From positions 1 to 9,142 of the forward strand of contig JAGVLI010000726.1 in assembly GCA_020054355.1 (NCBI GenBank): 9,142 nt of DNA, in the 5' to 3' direction. A program made the position numbers and the translations under genes. Every line of letters begins with the position of its first letter. Within the stretch, counting starts at the first letter, position 1. The DNA comes from Planctomycetales bacterium. Lineage in GTDB: Bacteria; Planctomycetota; Planctomycetia; Gemmatales; Gemmataceae. Shown here one piece after another: positions 7,105 to 9,142 of this stretch. The notes under the pieces are model-generated. The model was given only the letters and a program-made list of their open reading frames with translations, searched no databases and was not told the origin of the DNA.

Positions 7105-7689
7105 TCAGCGGCGCACTTCATAGACCGCGTCGGTGGAGGAAGCCAACACGCAGCGGCAGGTCGTGAACCCGGCGGCGGCCGTCAGTTCCTGGACCTCGGT
7201 TTCGCTGCCGGGCGCTTCGGCGATCAGCCAGACTCCATTATCGGACAGCGAAGACTGCACCCGCCAGGCCGCGCCGCTGGGATTGGGCAGGCCGAGCACG
7301 CCATTCAGGAAGCAGATCAAGTCGTAGCCCCAGCCGGGGAAATCCACCGGCGAGCCAATCTGAAAGTATGTACGCTCGATGACGCCGGCAGCGAGGGCCG
7401 AGGCTCGTGCGGTCTCGATCGCCGCCACGCTCATGTCGTAGCCAAAGTATCGGGACTTAGGGAACGCCTCGGCCAAACGGATGATGCTAGAGCCGGGTCC
7501 GCAGGCGACATCGGCTACTCGAGCGCCGGCCTGGAGCGTGGCTGACATCCCGGTCAGCGCGGGCAGCCAGTCGGCGAGCAGCGCGCTGGCCACATCCGGC
7601 TGAGTCGAGAGTTCGGCGCCCGGGCGGTCGGGGTTGGGATAGGTCGATTGCTTCGCGCACGGTTGCAGGTTGGCTTCCTTCAGTGCCAT
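7105..7689 (-). CDS. Short class I SAM methyltransferase, apparently trimmed relative of the Rv2258c-type family
   Basis: This 194-residue protein has VADVACGPGSS (58-68) as its SAM-binding motif, GYD (83-85) with a likely ribose-binding D85, YDLICF (122-127) and a final strand DAVYEVRR (187-194). WLPALTG, GARVADV and AEAFPKSR resemble the catalytic half of methyltransferases of about 350 residues that begin with a winged-helix domain (Rv2258c-like). That domain is absent here, and only a few residues separate IAEAP (156-160) from the final helix ELTAAAGF, where those relatives carry a longer insert. The motif IV region is FLNGVLGLPNP (127-137), without the usual H-D pair. ATG at 7689 has a strong Shine-Dalgarno (7697-7703) and its own promoter; an open frame reaching 7800 overlaps that promoter. 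It ends 39 bases from the convergent operon. SAM binding is likely; activity and substrate are unknown. Confidence 0.82.
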   Translation of the reverse strand: MALKEANLQPCAKQSTYPNPDRPGAELSTQPDVASALLADWLPALTGMSATLQAGARVADVACGPGSSIIRLAEAFPKSRYFGYDMSVAAIETARASALAAGVIERTYFQIGSPVDFPGWGYDLICFLNGVLGLPNPSGAAWRVQSSLSDNGVWLIAEAPGSETEVQELTAAAGFTTCRCVLASSTDAVYEVRR

Positions 7690-7696
7690 CGGACGG

Positions 7697-7703
7697 CCTC
7701 CTT
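7697..7703 (-). promoter_or_regulatory. Shine-Dalgarno site fixing the start of the short methyltransferase
   Basis: On the minus strand AAGGAGG lies seven bases before ATG 7689-7687. It is a near-perfect anti-16S match at ideal spacing. It decides the start against upstream in-frame codons that reach to 7800. Confidence 0.85.
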
Positions 7704-7770
7704 GCCGCGGAACGATTTCCGGTGGGAGCGGGGACGGACGCTCGGCTGCGACGCCAGCCAATCGGGTGGG

Positions 7771-7800
7771 ATTATGTCCGGTGCCAGGGGCTTGCGTCAA
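7771..7800 (-). promoter_or_regulatory. Sigma-70-like promoter for the short methyltransferase gene
   Basis: On the minus strand TTGACG (7800-7795) and CATAAT (7776-7771) are separated by 18 bases; each box matches the consensus at five of six positions. Transcription would begin near 7764, leaving a leader of about 75 bases before ATG 7689. It sits 21 bases beyond the leuA hairpin, so the methyltransferase is probably transcribed independently of leuA. Prediction only. Confidence 0.65.
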
Positions 7801-7821
7801 GAGGAAGCAACTGGGCGAGAT

Positions 7822-7853
7822 GGCCAGGCCCGATCCTCGGATCGGGCCTGGCC
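7822..7853 (-). terminator. Perfect 14-bp stem-loop after leuA, probable terminator or 3' mRNA-end hairpin
   Basis: GGCCAGGCCCGATC (7822-7835) and its exact complement (7840-7853) form a 14-bp stem with a four-base loop. It begins 11 bases after the leuA stop on the minus strand. No T-run follows on either strand, so it is not a textbook intrinsic terminator; a U-tract-less terminator or an RNA-stabilising hairpin is possible. Confidence 0.65.
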
Positions 7854-7864
7854 GTCGCGGACGA

Positions 7865-9142
<1,278 letters not shown>

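Noticed and set aside
7063..7122. ATGAAGT and ACTTCAT as a possible bidirectional terminator between the convergent genes
   Set aside because: The seven-base arms are separated by a loop of over 40 bases and lie partly inside both genes; no stable stem or T-run is present.

Overview
The window is about 9.1 kb of high-GC bacterial DNA (roughly 60% G+C, estimated by eye). It has dense, long genes, good Shine-Dalgarno sites, mixed strands and generous gaps. A Tat-type signal on a small cupin protein, a signal-peptide-bearing CocE/NonD hydrolase, and a tandem inverted repeat of a kind I associate from memory with planctomycete intergenic regions suggest Planctomycetota. This is a tentative guess; nothing in the window is diagnostic. 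There are no rRNA or tRNA genes, no CRISPR array, no transposase and no phage gene.

Layout. On the plus strand, 135-2009 encodes an exported S15-type serine hydrolase resembling alpha-amino-acid ester hydrolases. After a 122-base gap holding a direct repeat around a short hairpin, 2132-2887 encodes a probable Tat-exported cupin with a three-histidine site. A compact nest of inverted repeats begins at its stop codon (2885-2942) and opens a gap of 701 bases with no convincing gene. A tight three-gene plus-strand operon follows: a polytopic GT-C-like membrane protein (3589-5355), a GtrB/DPM1-type family 2 glycosyltransferase with two C-terminal membrane helices (5352-6347, overlapping the first gene by four bases), and a class I SAM methyltransferase (6373-7065).

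On the minus strand, converging on that operon, lies the 3' part of leuA (7865-9142, start outside the window). It ends in a perfect 14-bp hairpin (7822-7853). Right after it come a good sigma-70-like promoter (7771-7800) and a strong Shine-Dalgarno site for a short, apparently trimmed methyltransferase (7105-7689).

How the genes fit. The three-gene operon looks like a lipid-linked sugar module. The family 2 enzyme would charge a polyprenyl phosphate with a sugar on the cytoplasmic side, the GT-C-like protein would transfer that sugar outside the membrane, and the methyltransferase could modify the glycan or a related substrate. The GT-C-like protein matches no family I can name and is the most likely place for something undescribed. 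The hydrolase and the cupin may both act outside the cytoplasm, but nothing shows they share a pathway. LeuA is ordinary leucine biosynthesis.
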